Assembly: GCA_000708835.1 (NCBI GenBank)
Contig: DF237133.1
Coordinates: 93,215-157,214, forward strand
Source: Klebsormidium nitens
Lineage: Eukaryota; Streptophyta; Klebsormidiophyceae; Klebsormidiales; Klebsormidiaceae
Length of the DNA stretch: 64,000 bases
Direction of reading: 5' to 3'
Shown piece by piece: positions 11,301 to 24,700 of this stretch. Made by a program: the position numbers and the translations under genes. Numbering within the stretch: the first letter of the stretch is position 1; every line of letters begins with the position of its first letter. The notes under the pieces were generated by a model that made no database searches, was not told the DNA's origin, and saw only the letters and a program-made list of their open reading frames with translations.

Positions 11301-14300
11301 GTTGTTCCATCCTCAAAATTTCGCAATTCTTTCCTGCATGGCGCTGGCGAATATTTGTTTCTGCTTGTTGTTTTGAATTTCCTTTTGAACACTAGAAGGG
11401 GTGAGCAAGGTGGGGATAATTAAAAGCTCGCAATCGCCACGTACATATCACAGACTCCCGTAAGATGCCGTACAACGCCTGACGTTGACTCCCGCTCCGT
11501 TCTGCCTTGTTCAGGAAGTCGACTACCTCAAGTATGACAACTGCTTCAACGACCTGTCGAAGCCCGAGCTCAGGTACAGCCCACATTTTCCAACCTCAAG
11601 GCTGCTCGTCGAAATGTCTAAGAGCCCTTTGTCTAGTAAAAGCGGGCAGCATTGTTACTAAATACGATTGCATCACCAACGAGCATGACGTTACATTGAG
11701 CTAGTTGTGACGTGATTACTGTTTTCTTGCAGGTATCCAGTGATGCGGGATGCGCTCCTCAGCGTGGACAGGGCCATCTTCTTCTCCATGTGCGAGTGGT
11801 AAGATTCACTTGACCAATTTCTTCTTGACTTTCTGGCGCAAAGTTGACCTTTCACACTTGCAAAAACGTGCCTCGGTGCCCTGTTCAATGCAATTTGATC
11901 GCTTTTCCCTACCGATCGTCTGGTTCGGACTGTGCCTGGAGGGATCGAGAGCAACACAAGTGTAAGCGTTCCTGTTTGTCACATCTCGACAGATGCAGAG
12001 TGCGCGGACTTGGAGGTTGTGACAACTGGTAATGTGGTCTGTTGTGTCGCTTTGGAATATTTCCAATACTGAATTGCTTTCGACCTTGCGCAGGGGGGTC
12101 GACCAGCCTGCCACGTGGGCCTCCAAGGTGGGCAACAGCTGGCGGACGACGGGAGACATCCGGGACTCGTGGTACAGGTATGTGGCCGACAATGGTTGTC
12201 GAGTCTGGGTTGGTTAATGTTGTTTGAGGTCACATTCCTTTGCTTGCTAGCGCCATCGGGCCACTCTTTCTGAGGGAAGTCATTGTGTCTGCGCTTGTCT
12301 CCAGTCGACGAAGATCCGCAACGGCATCGTTCGCCATCAAGCTTGCAGGTTGCATTGGACTTCTGGAAAGCGTACCAAACCACTAGTATCTGCACGTAAG
12401 CAAGTGCTTTTCCGTGTGTGGTAACCGGTTCAACTGTCCATCTCTTCATGACTTGATACTCTCTGCCGGTGCAGCATGGTCGCCATCACGGACCAGAACG
12501 AGCCCTGGTGGCCCTATGCCGGCCCCGGCGGCTGGAACGGTGAGCGCCATCTGCTAAGCATGCCTCGTCACCTTTCTTTGTCGCCTTGAGCCTGATTGAA
12601 GCGGCCGCTGTTCTGAGAGTTGGAGTGATTGGGCGGCTGAAGATCTGCCATGCACCTTTTGACAAGCCTAGCCGTGCGTATTTGTTAAGTCAGAGAGGAA
12701 GCTTCGCAGTCTGGACGAGAATTTGTAGAGAAGCTAGGATTTGACCAGCTGGTTGCAATTGATTGAATACTTCTCGCTCTTTCACAAGATCCAAACAAAC
12801 GGATTGGCTTCTTTTTGCCGGCTACTTATGAGATCAGTAAAAATTCGACTTCTCTTGCTTACGAATCCGATTGAACAAGTCACTGGGTTCCAGCTTGCGA
12901 CCAGCAAGCTTTTGTCTGCCCAGTTTTGTGTCTCTTTTAGCAAGCCTGACCCCCTTGGTGGCTTGTTCCTTTCTACCCCTCCCTTAAGTGCTGTTTGAGT
13001 CTATTGTCCACGATACGCTTTGGTGGTCCATTCGCTTATGGGCCTTTCGTTTGCAGACCCCGACATGCTGGAGGTGGGTAACGGGGGCATGACCACTGCC
13101 GAGTACCGCGCGCACTTCAGCCTCTGGGCGCTTATGAAGGTACGTACCGTCAAAGCCTACATCCCCTGCATACACATACTTTTGAATCTATACCCCTGCG
13201 TACCATGAAACTCATGTTCCTGCACCCCTGGTGCCTCTTTGGAGAAACAGAAAGGAAGTATAACCAGATAATTCAACATACCGCGTTTCCGCCTCTAGGA
13301 GTCTCTGGAAAGTACGAAGTACTGGAGCTCTGAATGCGAGGACGTTTTTCTGTGCAGAGCCCGCTCCTTATTGGGTGTGACATCACAAACATGACCGAGG
13401 ACACCAAGAGCATCCTCATGAACAAGGAGGTCATCGACATCAACCAAGGTGCGTGCCCGTTTGCTTCGATGCTCCAGTCCCCTAACGGTCCAGGCATGCA
13501 TCCCGCCCTGAATCGTGAAGCTGCGTCTCACCTAGGTTCCTTTGGTTGGAAGTTCTGTCGAGGGCTAGCGCCAGAATTTTCAGGGGTTCCTGTGACTAAA
13601 AGGTCGTCCTCTGGGTGGAACAGTCAAACACGCTTCTCATCGAACAGTTCGACTTGCGCTCCTCATCCGTCCCTTCCATTTGCACATTAACCCACTGAAG
13701 CGATGTCGTTCCATAGTGTGAGTCTGGCTCCAACCTTCGCGCCAGCAAGGCTTGCCTCGGACCTTCTCCGGGGTCAACCATATCTTGCATAACGAGCCGA
13801 CACCCATCCTTCTCACTCACAAGGAACACGACCCAGCAGCCAAGAACCGCCCCATCTTCTGTGCTTCCGTTTCGCCGAATTCCGCTGACTCGTTCCGCTC
13901 CCCCTCCCCCCGCCGCAGACTCGCTGGGCGTGCAGGGCCACCGCGTGCTCAAGTCCGGCTCGGGGGGGCTCCTCGAAGTGTGGGCGGGCCCCCTGTCGGG
14001 AAACCGGACGGTGGTGGCGCTCTGGAACCGGGGCGTGTGGGGGGCCACCATTTCCGCGGACCTCGAGCTGCTGGGCTTCGAAGCGGGGTCGGAGCTGACC
14101 GCACGGGACGTGTGGAAGGTGAGGGGAATTGCTTTGGAATCCTTGTCTTATTCCGCATCGATTGCAAAGGCTGAGAATCCAACTCTCGCATTGGTTGCAA
14201 AGGCTGGGACATCACCGCCGTAGCTAACAGCTAAGACGAAGCCTGGTTTCAAATGTCGTCCCTTGGTTGCCTCGGAACCGAGCACGGCCATACTGGCGTT

Positions 14301-14694
14301 CCCAGTCTCACGAAAGCTGCAATGACTCTTCAGCTCGCCTTAGAAGCGTCCGACTTCACGCCCTCAGGAGCCTGTTCGAAGCCGAGTCTTTGATTCAGGC
14401 CCCGCGTCGCCCAAATCCTGATGGGCGCGTGCACTCTGGGCTTCTGGACTTGTGTTAACCTCGTTGATAGATTCCTGGTTTTGCTCAGCCGTCGCTGTGA
14501 CGTCACGTTTGCAGCACGAGGACGTCAGCAAGCCTGTCACGGGGAGCATCTCTGCTGACGTGCCCAGCCACGACGTGGCGATGTACATTCTCCGGGAGGC
14601 CGTTAAGGTGGATGCGAATGCGGAGAACGCTGAGAGCTTTGCACGCTTTGAGGACGTCCGGAAAGTTCGCGCGGGCAGGGCCTCGTCCGTTTGA
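8342..14694 (+). CDS. Alpha-galactosidase, glycoside hydrolase family 27
   Basis: It hydrolyses terminal alpha-1,6-galactosyl residues of raffinose-type sugars, galactomannan or galactolipid and enters the secretory route. Fourteen exons: 8342-8478, 9207-9265, 9494-9550, 9767-9801, 10443-10546, 10979-11051, 11515-11573, 11733-11798, 12094-12177, 12475-12539, 13057-13139, 13358-13448, 13919-14118, 14515-14694. All phases agree, giving 430 aa plus TGA, the normal size for plant GH27. The ATG is followed by a Leu/Ala-rich signal peptide (residues 1 to about 27). Family motifs in order: [42 protein letters not shown] with nucleophile Asp163, [16 protein letters not shown] with acid/base Asp218, then [17 protein letters not shown]. 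The 55-residue spacing between the two catalytic Asp residues matches the rice enzyme (Asp130/Asp185). The C-terminal beta domain (exons 13-14) is present. It looks complete and active. Confidence 0.96.
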
Positions 14695-16004
14695 TTCGGA
14701 TTCATGTGCGAGGCTTTTTGGACCAGGTTTGGAGGGGGAGGGTTTGCAATTGTTTGGCATTACATTTGAGGAACCATATCAGCAGTAGATTTTCGGATTG
14801 CCTTGACGTAGGAGCTTTCAGCCAGAGCTGTTTGAGATTGTGACAGGAGCATGACCTGAATGTTGGATATGCCGTCCAATTCGGAACAGCTCTTTGGAGG
14901 CATGAAAGGATACTGGCCTTCATGTTGGGGCATTCGGTTTATGGGATAGGCTTCCAGAACTGGTTCTGAGTTAGAAGGATGAGAAGGGTGTAGAGGTCAG
15001 GTTGAGGTTTGGAGAGGTATTGATGCTGTGTACTTTAGATCGACAAATAGTACCCAGGAGCGCCTCGGTGGGTTTCACTAGTCATAGCTTCGTCATAGCC
15101 ACGCTTAGTCACGCACGCATTCACGTCAAGGGTACTTGCGAAGATTGGGGCAACACTCGGAACATTTGATCTCAGTCGAGAACGATGCGTACAACGTAGT
15201 GAACAAACAGGTGAATTGGAACATGCAGAAACCGAACAAGAACGACAACATGCGTCATTGTAGCTTTGATTGAGGAGCCCGTCCAATTTCCTTTCTAGTT
15301 TTGTATATGGTTCTTTCCGGAACAGCACTGGAAAGATACAAAAGCGAAATGATACTTGAGTCCATCCCACCGATTGGTACGATCGAATAAATCCGAATTA
15401 AAGCCTTAATTCCCTTCTTTGAAAGCTCCGCATGGGATCCTCGACGGTCCTGTGTTTAAGGCCATCAATATCAGCTGGTACAATCATGCACGTGTACTCA
15501 TGACGTACAAGTTGCATGAGTTGCCCCGCATGACTTGGGCAAATCTTAGACATGCCATGATGCAGAATGAATTAACATGCGTATACAGGTTCTTAGATTG
15601 CTAGCTTGTTACTTACACTGAACAACGTCGTAAACATTAAGCTTGCCACATAGATTCTGGCCGGCGTTCCATATGTCATGCGAATTTCGAAAACATCATG
15701 CAGCTGGCATCCAATTGATAATTATGTTTTGATCAGAACATGCAATCCGAGCTTATATACGGCACATGTGCGTAGATTTCCACGTCAACATTTCCGGGGC
15801 CAGTTTGATGATGACTACAATTGCAATATTCATCTGTTGAAGAAAGCTCAAGCTCCTGAATCATGTGTTGTTGAATTGACTATGAAATGGCGAACGACGT
15901 GTTTTTAGGTCTGATATCCAGACCGAAAATGTCATCATGTTTTGTCGTCAGGGCTGTTTATCAGATTATCTTTAGTCGTCAGGACTCTCATCGTCCGATT
16001 ATCT
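14695..16004. other. Convergent spacer, no gene seen
   Basis: This lies between the alpha-galactosidase stop and the F-box stop, so it holds both 3' UTRs. I see no coding exon or RNA. Confidence 0.5.
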
Positions 16005-17354
16005 TCAAACTTTCTTGACCAAAACGCATTGTTTCGGCCACCGAACTACCACTTGAAGCCAAGGATGGAGTCTTTGGAATTGCAACAAGCGCATGACACA
16101 ATTATCTACGGCAATGTCCTCGTATGAAAGCTGAGCAAGGTCGATGTCAAGGTTCTCAAGCTTTGGGGCAAGCTTAGCAAGCTCCCGACATTTGGCAAAG
16201 TGCTCCTCTGTAATTGTGCGCCTAAAAACCAGCTTCAACCCCTTCAAAGTAGAAAACGACTTGGAAAGGATGGAGGTTTCTAGCGACATCGAAATGAACT
16301 CAAGGATGTGCCCAGACATCTCCAGATTTTCAAGACGCTTGAGGTGGTGTAGGAGTGATACCAAGATCACATCTTCTTCACTTAGATCCAAGATTAACAG
16401 GGCTCGTGCATCATTACACGCACGAAGTGTCGCAATGAGCTCCTCTTCACTTGTCCCAGCGACACCTGTCATTTTGATTTGCAAGTTGCGAAGTTTCCAG
16501 GGACCCCTCTTCACGATGCCCCAAGCACAATGCAGGACAAGGTTCACGAGGCGCGGCGCTTCAACTCTTAGCGTGGTCGTCCAAACAGCCTCCAAGGACT
16601 CCAGTTGTGGTGTTGTCAACTCCAGTGTGTTGGCTTCATCCTCTGGCCTAAAGACCAAAGTTTTCAAACTATTGGACGTTATGGTTGGGTCCGCTAGATT
16701 GTACACTTCGTCAATAAGCAGATCTTCCAAGCAAGGGCAACCTTGGATGATGCTTGCAAGGCAAGAATCTTGCATTCCAAGTGACATTAAGGTAAGCTTG
16801 ACCAGGGACGCAAAGGAACGGATGCTTGCCAAAGGCTTGCAAAAGTCCAAGAAAATACCGTCAATCTCCAATGACCTCAGTCGACCGCACGTCGAGAGGG
16901 TTTCCAAGAGATTCTGCTCATACTCCCCACCTTGCTTGTCCTCGATAGGAGAGTCCTGAAAAACCTCAAGGTGTTCCAACTTGGGCATCGTGCTTGAGAT
17001 GGCACTTAGAAAGGTCTTGGATATCCGCGCACCATGCAGGACCAGATTCTTCACCGCCTGATCTTTCTGAAAAAAGCGAAGCACGCTGGCCTCCATTGGT
17101 CCAGATTTGTCCAGAGCAGGGACGAAAATTTCGTTCGTCCGAGGTACAATCTCGTTGAAACGTTTACAGACTGTTCTCCATTGACAAAGCTGAATCAAGT
17201 TTCCCGCACAATTGCAGTTCTTGGAGGAGCACCAACTGTGGGGGCCCTTTCCTGCCATGGTGAGTATGTGGAGCACAATATCGTCTGAAAGCCTCTCAAA
17301 AGGATTCATCTTTCTCTCCGCCCTGTTTCCAGAGCAACGCCGCCGCCTGTCCAT
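16005..17354 (-). CDS. F-box/LRR protein, single exon
   Basis: This is predicted to be a substrate-recognition subunit of an SCF ubiquitin ligase. The intronless frame gives 449 aa from the ATG at 17354. An N-terminal F-box starts at about residue 15 (NPFERLSDDIVLHILTMAG) and continues through CQWRTVCKRFNEIV, the expected Leu-Pro-like start and W..VC.RF tail. A Cys-rich insert (CSSKNCNC) sits inside the F-box. The rest is a run of degenerate leucine-rich repeats (for example LEHLEVF, LRSLEIDG, LENLEMSG, LENLDIDL) typical of plant F-box/LRR proteins. A longer in-frame ATG exists at 17429, but a pyrimidine-AG sequence lies just upstream of 17354 and may be the acceptor of a 5' UTR intron, so the shorter start is preferred. 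The substrate is unknown. Confidence 0.85.
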   Translation of the reverse strand: MDRRRRCSGNRAERKMNPFERLSDDIVLHILTMAGKGPHSWCSSKNCNCAGNLIQLCQWRTVCKRFNEIVPRTNEIFVPALDKSGPMEASVLRFFQKDQAVKNLVLHGARISKTFLSAISSTMPKLEHLEVFQDSPIEDKQGGEYEQNLLETLSTCGRLRSLEIDGIFLDFCKPLASIRSFASLVKLTLMSLGMQDSCLASIIQGCPCLEDLLIDEVYNLADPTITSNSLKTLVFRPEDEANTLELTTPQLESLEAVWTTTLRVEAPRLVNLVLHCAWGIVKRGPWKLRNLQIKMTGVAGTSEEELIATLRACNDARALLILDLSEEDVILVSLLHHLKRLENLEMSGHILEFISMSLETSILSKSFSTLKGLKLVFRRTITEEHFAKCRELAKLAPKLENLDIDLAQLSYEDIAVDNCVMRLLQFQRLHPWLQVVVRWPKQCVLVKKV

Positions 17355-18776
17355 TGTTGCTTCTGCAGAAAAGTGAACAAAGCATTCATAGGTATATGCA
17401 TGACATTGCATGACACTGTACGTGCGCACTGGGGCAAGAGCTTAGCTAGAGGCACAAAGCAGCCGAACTTTTCTTCGGAAAAACGGACACGGTTTCAATC
17501 ACCGGGCACCTGTTGCAGCTACCGGGGAGCCGTTCAACACTAAAACCCTAAGAATATGCCTTAGCCGTTAGTATTAACCCTAATCGTAGTGCAGTTTGCG
17601 CGACCCTAACAAACCGTCACAGGCTTGCAACGTAACCCTAATGTCACAGGCGATGCCCGGTTGCTCGTCGGCTGTCCGAAGTCCGATCCCTGACAACCTG
17701 CGTCCGCAACTTTTTTCCGAAGAAAAGTTCGGCCGACGGCTGCTTTGTCCGTTTTGCCGCACTAGGGGCCCATTTTGTCGCGCGGCCGCGCGCGGCCACC
17801 CGCGGCCGCTTGGAGAAAGCAGACTTTGCGCGATTCTGCACGCGCGCCTTTCAATGACAATGTTGCCAGCAAGCTTGCAGCCGCTTTCCGTGTCACTGTG
17901 ATGTGTGGGTCCTCAATGCTCATTGCATTGACAAGTTGCAGGCTTGCCGTTCTGCGCCTGAGCCTGAGGCTGTCGTTTGCAGAAGCTCCCATTCATCGTG
18001 AGCATACATCTATCCTATGCAAGGGTGACACTCCACGGATTCTGAAAAAGAGGTATGTACAGTTTTCAACTTTCCTTTGCAAGAAGGTTTCTGTATGGTT
18101 GTCATTGTCGAAGGTTCCAATCCCCTCTTGTTTGAATGTGCTTCGTCGCTGGCATCTATCAACTCTCTGCGGTATTGAAGGGCTTTCATGCATATGTTTC
18201 TTCTGCAAGGTTTGACTCTAAAACCTGCCTTGCTATAGGCTCAGAAGGAGCTCTAGGAATGGGACAGCTTCAAAGCATGCTCCATGCAATATCGGCGAAT
18301 ATTGTGGCCTTCTTGTCTGGAATAATGAACATGCTGCTGGCTTGAATCAGTTTGGCGATAAGACACGGCTATGAGTCAATTCCTGATGGTCTTTTATCTC
18401 AGGTATTCAAAGGGAATTGCTTTCTACTGATGAATTACCAATCAGGTCTTTAAGCGATGTAGGTCTTGAAGCAGAGGAACAATGCCATGCCTATGATCGC
18501 TTCGTACCCGGCAACACGTGCAGAAGATTTGTTCCCAAGTATGGGCTTACTCCATGAGAAGCTCGCTCTCGCCAGAACGATTGAGCTGCTGGGTGTTGAC
18601 AAGATTTACTTTTGCTTACGCGTCTAGCATGGCTGGGCACTGCGGGCGTCTTCAAAAGCACCTTCAAGCACTGTCACTAGCAGGTGCGCACTGCAGGAAC
18701 TTAATCCTGCTCCGCCTTGCTGGTGCAGGCCCTTCCGAAAGAGCTCCACCACCCTTGTCGATCCCATCCAAGAACA
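17355..18776. promoter_or_regulatory. Divergent promoter region with telo-box-like motifs
   Basis: This 1.4 kb spacer lies between the F-box gene (minus) and EDC4 (plus). It carries four ACCCTAA-type motifs within about 100 bp (17542-17552, 17574-17584, 17602-17610, 17632-17642). These match the plant telo-box (AAACCCTAA) found in promoters of growth and translation-related genes. A GC-rich palindromic patch (CGCGGCCGC type) lies near 17780-17812. The rest is probably 5' UTR of EDC4, possibly with a UTR intron. I see no coding exon. Confidence 0.45.
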
Positions 18777-21700
18777 ATGTCAGGCGGATTCGACATCCAG
18801 AGTTTCTTCAAGAGCGTGAGCTCCACGCCCCCACCCCAACCTCAGGCGGAGCATTCGGGACCCCCCCCTCCAACTTATGGTGGCCCAAATCAAGGGCCGC
18901 CGCCCCCCCTTCCCCCGGGCTTCGGGGCGCCCCCCCCGCCGGGCTACATGCACCCTCAGCAATTCCAGGGGCCCCCTTCTGGCCCTTTCCCTTTCCACCT
19001 GCTCGGGCAGCAGCAGCCGCCGCCGTTCCAGGGGGGTCATCGTCCCCAGCAACAGCACCCCCATTTCCAAGGGGGTAATCCTTCCCAGCAACAGCATCCC
19101 CCATTCCAGGGCCCTCCATCGGGGGCCCCAAACTCGGCGGGCGCCAACTTAATGGCCTTGCTTAGGGGACCTCCCCCAGCCTCTGCGCCGCCCCCGGTGC
19201 CGCAACATAGTCCTGAGGCCCCCCCCGCCGCAAATGGATTTGAGGCCCCCCCCATGTCGGCACCGGTGGCCACTCAGCCAAACCCACCTTCGCAGAGCGC
19301 GGCGCCGACCGCGCCCCCGCTTACGTTTGCTCCGGGCTCGCCCCCCGCTGCCGGCGCCAAGGCGAGCTGGTTCCGGGGGAAGGCGAAGAAAGGCACGGGG
19401 CGGGTGTTGAGCGGTGCTCACGTCGTGTACGACATCGACGAGAAGCGCGAGGGCGAGACGAAGCCGCAGCTGGAGGTGCACACGATCAGCAAGGTGCCGC
19501 TGGAGTACCGCTTGGAGCTGGGGCGCGAGATCGCGGTGAACCGGAACTACATCTGCTATGGGATGAAGACGGGGTCGGTGCGCATCCTGAGCCAGATCGA
19601 GGACGCCAAAGTGCTCCTCAAGGAGCATTCGCAGGTGAGGGCAAGGTCTGGAGTTCTTGAATTGTTCAAGGTCGTCGTTATATTGCTGTGCTGTCTTGTT
19701 TGATAGTTCAATTCTCATTACCAATACATGCAATCTCGTGCTCAGTGCAACTTGCGTGGGAACGAGTTGGAGTGGTGTATGGTGGCACAATCTCCTGATT
19801 GAATTCTCGAAGTTTTTGTATCATATAAAATTTTCGCAGCTTCAACATATCTGAGTGGGGCCTTACAATTGCTTCCGCCACGTATGCTAGTGCTCAAGAT
19901 TTTCAGACTCTGACTACTTCTTTGTGTGCAGAGGTTGACGGACCTTGCCGTCTTTGCCGAGGACGTTAACCTCCTTTCCAGGTGAGATATTTGCTGTTGT
20001 CTCCAAAAGACTAGATCGGCCAGCTAGACTTAGTGCTTGCCGGGTAGAGTGGCAAGTAAGAGACTCGATCAGCAGAAGATTTCCGCCAAGCAGTTGTGCA
20101 TTGGACACACTGGAAAGTCGCAATTGCCACACCGAAAATTACAAAGGGCTTTCACGTGCGTCCATCTCCTCTGCCCTCTTCCCATTAGAAGCTACCATCA
20201 CCGGCACTTTTATACAACTTCTCAGCCAACTTCACCGCGAAGATATGCAATGAGGTATGCAATAAGAATATGCATCTGGCAGCTTGCTTATATTGCTGAT
20301 GCCACGTAAGTTTGAAGAAAATCTGGTTTCCAATCTTCTGCATCTCCTCTCGTCCAGCGCTTCTTCAGACGGCCGCGTGTTCCTCCACGAGGTGGTGGGC
20401 CGCGGCAAGAAGGACACCAAGGCGCGGCCCATCATGGGCCTCCAGTGGCCCCCTGAGGGAGGCGCTTTGCACGTTGCTTGGAACCCCCGGCAACAGGTAA
20501 TTTCGTACCCCCAATTTGAATCTAACTGCTTACTGTTACCAAGCGATGGAGCTTCTTGACGGTTGCCTGCTACTTTGGGCAGGACCGGGCCCGTTCTGGA
20601 AGTGCGCTCTTGTCGTGGCCCGCTTTTGCCTGGACAGAGAATGGGCTTCCTGTATGATGCGTGGAGTTGCAGTTCGTGACATTTTCAAGCGATCAACGCA
20701 CTTGCGAGATGTGTCATGGGCAGGAATCGTCCGTGTAGCGGAGAGTTTTGCAGCATGCTACTTCCCATCCGATCAAGAGAACTCGTCACTAATTCTGCCC
20801 TCCTTTTCGCACCCCCCCTCGTAGGAACACCTCGCCATCGTCCAGGGCAACTCCTTCTACCTTGCTGAGGTCAGCCGCCTCCAGCAACAGCTCCCCCCCC
20901 CTCAGGACGGCGAGCCCGCCCCGCTCCTAGCCGTCGACCCCACAAACCCCGCTCCGGGCCTGCGCCTCGTCGGCACGCACGCTGACGTCATCGTCGACGT
21001 CAGCTTCTCGCCAGCTGGCGACCGCATCGCGTCCGCGTCCAGGGACGGGCGCGTCAAGGTCTGGGGCGGTGAGGGGGACCGGTGCTTGTCGGAACTGACC
21101 CCCCATTCCGGGGAAGCCGTCTGCAGCGTGCGTTTCGTCGGGACGGGAGACGAGATTGTTTTGGTGACAGGGGGGCCGGCAAACAGGGAGATTAAGCTGT
21201 GGGTCGCGGGGGGGGAGGGAGCGGAGTGGCAGTGCGTGCAAACGGTGGAGCTGACCAGCGCGGAGGGGGCGGAGGCCTTTTTCAACCACTTGCATGTGAG
21301 GGCCGTCATGGTTGCAGAGAATTTTGCCCAAGACTGTGTTAACTTTTTCCTCTACGGTTAACACGGAAGGTTGCGTGCAGTTCAGTGGTACCGATAAGTG
21401 AGAAGAACGCTTTCCAAGCGAACCAGTGCTCACTTCGTGATCTGCTGCAGTTACAGCCCTTCAAAAGCTGCCATCCAGGTTGTGTGAAGAAGTTGGAAAC
21501 CGCAGGCTTGCTTGCTCCTTCACCTGGTCTGACAATCTTGTCTCTAGTGAAGACGTCTCGTCTCCTCTTACACCTAACAACGCTGCCTGTCTTTCTTGTC
21601 CCAAGTCCTTGTAGACCACTGCCGTAACCTCCTCTTTCCGACTTGGATGGTTATCAACACCATATCCGATTGTTTTTACAATGTCTTTGAGAAGGCAGAC

Positions 21701-24700
21701 TTTTGGATTGTTCTGCCAGGTGGACCACCGCTCGGGCCTCCTCTTCCTGGCCAACACGCTGCGCAAGAGCATGTACGTCCTCAACCTGCGGCGCGGGGCC
21801 GGCTCCGCGCAGCCCCCCGCCTTCGACTATCTCGCTGAGTTCTCGTTTACGGCGCCGGTCCTCAGCTACACCACACTGAACGAGGGAGTGGTCGACGGGG
21901 AGGAGACCGTGGAGATCTACGCTGTGCAGCCAGAGAAGATCCAGCGATATGCGCTGGACGCAGCGTTGGTAAGCAGGATTCTGGTAACAAAATTCGGTGC
22001 GGGTGGACGGGAATGAATTGTCGGTTGTGGGATCGTTAGGCTGGGGCAATCGGGTTACAAGGGATTTGAGCTCGACAAGTGTACCGGGTTTAAGTGGACT
22101 CTGGGGTTGTCCGCAAGCTAGAGTGTTCTGCTTGGTATATTGGCAAAGTACTGGCTGCCTTCCTTTGCAGCGACGATTGATCCAGAGGACCATAGAACTT
22201 GGTGGCATATTGGCTCGGGCTTTATTTCTCGAGATGCACGGGCTGACATTTTGGACTTAAAATGTGGGGCCATAACCAGAGGAAGATGAGCACATTATTG
22301 CCGGCCGGCCAACTGTAAATACTTGTGTATTCAGCCCTTCCTTTGCGTTCTCAAGGCCCTCAAGACAGCCAACGACAGGTAGAAGAGGTTACGCAGATTC
22401 CTCTCACTTCTCATCACCTTCGTCTTGAGACTAAATATACATACATTTGTACAGTGCCGCCCACCTCCTGAAGAAGAAGCGGCCCCCCCTCAGGCCCCCG
22501 TGGCCGCGCCAGGGCCCCTTTCCCCCATGATCCTCTCCCAACTCACCGAAGCCCCCCCGACCGCGCACAAGCCCCTTGTTCCCGAAGTCCCAAGCGCCCC
22601 AACCGCTGAGCAACAAGCCCACCCCCCCGAACCGACACCGGAGAATGAACCGAGCGCTCCGGACGCCCCAGAGGGCCTGGACGTGTCGGTGCAGAAGCAA
22701 CCGGGGGTGAGCCCCGACCTGACTCGCGAGTTCTCGGGACGGGAGCACGGGCATGTGAACCTGGGCGTCGGCAGCCGGGGCCTTGTTCAGAACATGAACG
22801 AGCTGAAGAAGCAGGCGAGCAGGAGCCGGACGGGGAGCCCAGCCCGGCAACAGGGCCTCGAGGCGAAAACCGCCGGAACGAAAGAAGCTGAGGGGGTTAA
22901 GACGGAGGAAAGTGCAAAGGTGGAGACCAAAACCGAGCAGGGGGTTGAGAAAGCTCCGGAGATTCCCCCCCTGGAGGCCGCCGCTCCGGTTGCGGCTCAA
23001 GAGACGGCCACGGAAGAGGCTAAGGGGGTCGAAGAGGCAAGCTCACAAGAAGCGCCGAAGCTACCGGAAGCGCCAAAAACCTCTGAAGCCCCGAAACTGC
23101 TAACGCCAGCCATGCTGATGGGGGGCCCCAAGGTAGAAGAGCCGCAGCCTGCAGCGCCCCCCCAAAAGAAGGACGCCGGTGCTACAAACGGGGCGAAGGG
23201 GCGCCAGGGGGGTGCGAAGCAGCACGTGGGCAGCCCCCCCAGATCGAAGGGCGGGAACAACGTCAAGTGGGCGCCCAAAGTGGGGGGTCCGGAGGTAGTG
23301 TCGAGCGCGCCCCCCGTCGAGGGGCTCTCGTATGATGACGTCATGAAGGGCGTTGCGGCGAAGAAGGAGGAGCCCAAAAGTAAGAAAGAGCCAACAAAGG
23401 CGAACGCCGCGCCTCCGGCCACAGCGGCGGTGGCGGCGCTCGCCGTACCCCCCCCGGAAAAAGAAGACGGCGCGGTTCTCAAAGATTCGGAAGAGGCGGC
23501 GGGTCCGTCCGAAGGGGAGAGGGGCGAGCCCGAGAAGAAGCGCAAGGGGAAGGAGAAGGAGAAGGGCCCCGCTCAGGCGGAGGCGGAGGCCGCCACGAAG
23601 GCGGAAAAGCTGGAGGACGTGACGGCGGCGCTCCAGACCGGGGCCCCGGAGGCCCCCGCCGGGGAGGGGCTCGTGGACCCGGCCGCGCTGACATCTGGCG
23701 GCTTCCTATTGGCCGAGAAAGCGAAGGGCCGGAAGAAGAACAAGGGGGGGAACTTGGCGACTGCGGCTGCGGTCCCCCCCCCGCAAACCCCTGCGGAAGC
23801 AGCCCCCGGCCCCAGCGCGCCGGCACCCCCGTCGCAAGGAACAGTGGCGGTTCCTACGGATTCCAATGAAATGCTCCAGCAGGTGAAGCAGATTCCGGGG
23901 GGGGTTGCGACGGCGGTGGCGAAAGAAGGGAAGAGGATCGAGACGGCGCTGGCGCTCAGACTAGAGAAGGTGATCAAAGCGAACGCCGAGGCGCAGGCGG
24001 CGCGGGCCGAGGAAGAAAGGGCGAAGCGCGAGAAGGCGGAGAAGCTGCGGATGGACACGGCGCTGCAGGCGATCACGGGGGCGCTCAGCCGTGACCTCCC
24101 GGCACTTGTTGAGAAGGTGGGGATTGGTAAAATCAGTACGTGGAGAATCCTAGATACCTATCCTACTTAGCTAAGAGCATCCGTTTGAAGATTTGGTGAA
24201 CCACAAGATATGTGTTCTGCACTTCTGCTTTGTGGTTCCGAAAGTTTGTGTTCGTAAATCACATTTGGCCTTCACGGGGGCGCTCAGCCGGGAGCTCCCG
24301 GCGCTCGCCGAGAAGGTGGGCAATGCAATGGTTCTGTATTTTGCACTTCTTGGGTGGTGAGTTTCTTTGAAGATCCGTGGAATCGACTATCTTGTTTTGC
24401 GTCCCGGATCTGAGATTCTCGGCTGCAAACTTTGCTGACTGCTGATCAAGGTGCTATTGAAGAATGCAAATACCGTCTTCATAATTGAAATTCGTCGCAT
24501 AGAATGTCAATGATGCGTGGTTTGCTGTTGTTACAGCACCAAGGTTGTTGTGCTCGAAAGTCTGCCAGTCTGACAAGCCGACCTATGTTCACAAACCTGC
24601 TGTTATATCTAATTTCTGAACCCACTGCTCCTGTTAATGCAGTCTGTGAAGAAGGAGCTCGCGGCCGCGGCCCCCGCCATGTCACAGCTCCTGGGGCCCG

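Noticed and set aside
22431-24076. Long open frames on the minus strand opposite EDC4 exon 6
   Set aside because: They are GC-rich shadows of a low-complexity Ala/Pro/Glu coding exon whose sense frame is conserved.
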